DNA of 64,000 nt from Halosimplex carlsbadense 2-9-1. GTDB lineage: Archaea; Halobacteriota; Halobacteria; Halobacteriales; Haloarculaceae. The stretch lies in NCBI RefSeq assembly GCF_000337455.1, contig NZ_AOIU01000031.1, positions 229,947-293,946 of the forward strand, written 5' to 3'. Position numbers and translations under genes: made by a program. Position 1 is the stretch's first letter, and the number at the start of each line of letters is the position of its first letter. The notes below the pieces were generated by a model. That model worked only from the letters and a program-made list of their open reading frames with translations. It ran no database searches and was not told where the DNA came from. This document shows, in pieces, positions 62,271 to 64,000 of the stretch.

Positions 62271-62855
62271 TCACTCGGCCCCGTCGGCCGGCCCTGCGTC
62301 CCCGTGTCGGTCGGCGCCGCCCGGTTCGACGACGCGCTTGCCGGTTTCCTTCGGGATCACCTCGCGGTCGGCGTCGGCCCACTCGCGGTCGAGTTCCCGC
62401 CCGTCGAACAGTCGGTCGAGCGTCACCGCCAGCGACGCCACTTCCGAGTGGGGCTGGTTCGTCACGGCGACGTTGTAGTCGGCGCGTTCGTACACGTCGA
62501 ACGATACTTTCTCGGCGCCGACGACGAACAGGACCGGGTCGCCGCCGTCGAGCGAGGCGCGGAGGTCGCCCTGCACGTCCTGGATCGGCAGGCCGTACAT
62601 CGTGAGGTGGACGACCGGACCGCTCCAGTCGGAGATGGTGGCCTTGGGTGCGTCGGTGACCTCGACCTCGAAGGGGCCGCCGAAGCGGTCGGTGATGTCC
62701 CGGACGGTGTCGGCCGACCCGGACGCTTTCGGGCCGAAGACGACGCGGTCGGCGCCCAGCGCCCGCGCAGTGAGTCCGACGTGAGTCGTCATCCGGTCGT
62801 CGCGACCCGGCCGGTGGCCCAGCCGCAACACCGCGACTTCGGGTTCGTCGTTCAT
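62271..62855 (-). CDS. trm56: tRNA (cytidine(56)-2'-O)-methyltransferase Trm56
   Basis: A 194-residue SPOUT methyltransferase that modifies C56 of archaeal tRNA. VAVLRLGHRPGRDDRMTTHVGLTARALGADRVVF is the Trm56-specific N-terminus, and LFVVGAEKVSFDVYERADYNVAVTNQPHSEVASLAVTLDRLFDGREL gives the trefoil-knot region with SAM-binding residues. The end is acidic and extended, as in haloarchaeal proteins. TATA-like CCTAAACG about 26 bp upstream. Confidence 0.92.
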   Translation of the reverse strand: MNDEPEVAVLRLGHRPGRDDRMTTHVGLTARALGADRVVFGPKASGSADTVRDITDRFGGPFEVEVTDAPKATISDWSGPVVHLTMYGLPIQDVQGDLRASLDGGDPVLFVVGAEKVSFDVYERADYNVAVTNQPHSEVASLAVTLDRLFDGRELDREWADADREVIPKETGKRVVEPGGADRHGDAGPADGAE

Positions 62856-62944
62856 GCGCGACGGCTACGCGAGCCCCGTTTAGGAGCCTTCCGACCGAGG
62901 GACCGGACCCCCTTCGCCTCGTTCCCGCCGTCCCATCCTCACTC

Positions 62945-63604
62945 TCAGCCGTCGGAGCGCGCGCTCTCGATCGCCGACCGGACGGTCTCCCAGCCGAACC
63001 CGTCGACGGCCGACCCGTTCACGAACACCCACGGCGTGCCGCGAACGCCCGCGTCGATCCCCTGCTGTTTGTCCTCGCCGACCACCCGCCGATACGTCCG
63101 GCCTTCCGCGGCCGAACGCGCGCGCTCGCCGTCGACATCTACTTCTCCTGCCAGGTCGGCGTACGTCGACGGCCCGAACTCGCCCTGGTTGTCGAACAGC
63201 AGGTCGGCGTAGTCGAAGAAGGCCGCGTCGTCCGCCTCGTGTTGGACGGCCCGCGCGGCGTTCGCGGCCGTGTAGGACACCGGCGCGTGGGTGTCCAGCG
63301 GGAAGTCGTAGTGTTCGTAGCGGACGACCCCCTGGTCGACGTACTCGCGCTCGATCTGCGGGGCGACCTGCTCGTTGAACTGGCGACAGGCCGGACAGGC
63401 GAAGTCCTTGTAGACGCCGACGGTCACCGGCGCGTCCTCGGGTCCCTTGGTCGGCGCCGACAGCGACACGTCCCGGGCCGTCGGCGTGCTCCCACCACCC
63501 GAACTGGAGGCGAGTCCGCCACAGCCCGCGAGCGCGGTCCCGGCGACCGCCGCCGCTCCCGCGAGGAACGCACGCTTGCTCGACCCCCGTGTTCCGTCGT
63601 TCAT
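62945..63604 (-). CDS. DsbA-family thioredoxin-like lipoprotein
   Basis: A 219-residue exported oxidoreductase. The signal (SSKRAFLAGAAAVAGTALAGC) places the lipid at Cys28. The DsbA/thioredoxin domain has an active site Cys70-Pro-Ala-Cys73 (FACPACRQFNEQVAPQIEREY), a helical insert and VRGTPWVFVNGSAVDGF as the cis-Pro loop. It would catalyse disulfide formation or isomerisation outside the membrane. TATA-like GGTAAACC about 27 bp before the ATG. Confidence 0.9.
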   Translation of the reverse strand: MNDGTRGSSKRAFLAGAAAVAGTALAGCGGLASSSGGGSTPTARDVSLSAPTKGPEDAPVTVGVYKDFACPACRQFNEQVAPQIEREYVDQGVVRYEHYDFPLDTHAPVSYTAANAARAVQHEADDAAFFDYADLLFDNQGEFGPSTYADLAGEVDVDGERARSAAEGRTYRRVVGEDKQQGIDAGVRGTPWVFVNGSAVDGFGWETVRSAIESARSDG

Positions 63605-63719
63605 ACGTCGTCTGTGGCCCCTGGCCGGTTTACCGTTGTCGGTGACACGTTCGGACGAACCCGACTCTCCGCCCGGAATCTACCGCAACACACATGTCGG
63701 CGCTGGACGACGTTCGCCC

Positions 63720-64000
63720 ATGGATCTCTCCGGGAAGCGACTGGTCGTGACGGGTGGGGCAGGTTTCGTGGGCTCGCACCTCTGTGAGCGACTCGTCGCG
63801 GACAACGAGGTGGTCGCGGTCGACGATTTCTCGAACGGCGAGCGAGCGTGGCTGCCCGACGGGGTCGAGGTCGTCGCGGGCGATCTGACCGACCCCGAGG
63901 TGGCCGCCGAAGCCATCACCGAGGACGTCGACGGCGTGTTCCACTTCGCCGCGAACAAGAACGCCGCGGCCGACGACATCGAGCAGTACCGCTTCAACAA
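63720..64000 (+). CDS. NAD-dependent nucleotide-sugar epimerase/dehydratase (5' part)
   Basis: Runs off the end of the window. The first 93 codons show the extended SDR signature: RLVVTGGAGFVGSHLCERLV (GxxGxxG), DDFSNGERAWL after strand 2, and GVFHFAANKNAAADDI. This is typical of UDP-glucose 4-epimerase or dTDP-glucose-4,6-dehydratase-like enzymes in surface glycan synthesis. The ATG at 63720 is divergent from the DsbA lipoprotein. Confidence 0.88.
   Translation, partial: MDLSGKRLVVTGGAGFVGSHLCERLVADNEVVAVDDFSNGERAWLPDGVEVVAGDLTDPEVAAEAITEDVDGVFHFAANKNAAADDIEQYRFN

Overview
This 64 kb window comes from the chromosome of a haloarchaeon (class Halobacteria, perhaps Haloarculaceae). The DNA is very GC-rich and the encoded proteins are strongly acidic. 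Families restricted to or typical of haloarchaea occur throughout: two HalX-domain regulators, HEWD, DUF5796, DUF6293, DUF2110/DUF5803, GTP cyclohydrolase III, archaeal GHMP-type shikimate kinase, Trm56 and TFE. Many genes have a TATA-like box about 25-30 bp upstream of the start codon, the leaderless arrangement usual in these organisms. That spacing was used to choose many start codons. No rRNA, CRISPR array, transposase or integrase was seen.

Layout. 0-9 kb: the end of a first Liv-type ABC transporter, a KAS III-like enzyme, a xylose-dehydrogenase-like Gfo protein, a lower-GC hydrolase, a CARF-like DUF6293 regulator, a Nudix-like protein with a Gly/Pro insert, and a sugar-acid dehydratase of the XacD/GnaD type. 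With the aldehyde dehydrogenase at 49.6 kb these could supply steps of oxidative pentose breakdown. 9-13.3 kb: HalX response regulator, sugar-phosphate nucleotidylyltransferase, GTP cyclohydrolase III and small regulators. 13.5-19.4 kb: a complete second Liv system, with the binding protein on the plus strand converging on a livH-livM-livG-livF operon on the minus strand. 19.6-31.2 kb: housekeeping and accessory genes, including tRNA-Thr(TGT), a geranylgeranyl-reductase-like flavoprotein, prephenate dehydrogenase, Rsm22 and SurE. A 558 bp non-coding stretch before surE carries a 57 bp tandem repeat.

31.4-36 kb is an inorganic-carbon module: a beta-carbonic anhydrase converging on dabB-dabA (DAB bicarbonate/CO2 accumulation), with an Lrp-type regulator nearby. 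37-39 kb holds shikimate kinase and chorismate mutase in one overlapping operon. 39.8-46 kb is a potassium/stress island: an Lrp regulator fused to an RCK_C (TrkA-C) domain, an intergenic region with a 15 bp perfect palindrome, a small unknown protein, UspA, TrkA, TrkH, a second TrkA and a double UspA protein. 46-54 kb has a Cdc48 paralogue with a Gly/Ser/Thr linker, a HalX-like protein lacking the phospho-acceptor, the aldehyde dehydrogenase, a PQQ-type propeller protein and an AIM24 protein. 54-64 kb carries conserved haloarchaeal genes: an AbrB-PhoU regulator, an NAD-kinase-like protein, the TFE-DUF2110-DUF5803 operon, Trm56, a DsbA lipoprotein and the start of a nucleotide-sugar epimerase.

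The most interesting items are the RCK_C-Lrp fusion with its palindrome beside the Trk genes, the DAB/carbonic anhydrase module in an apparently heterotrophic archaeon, the 57 bp repeat readable on both strands, and the free-standing CARF-like regulator with no CRISPR locus in view.
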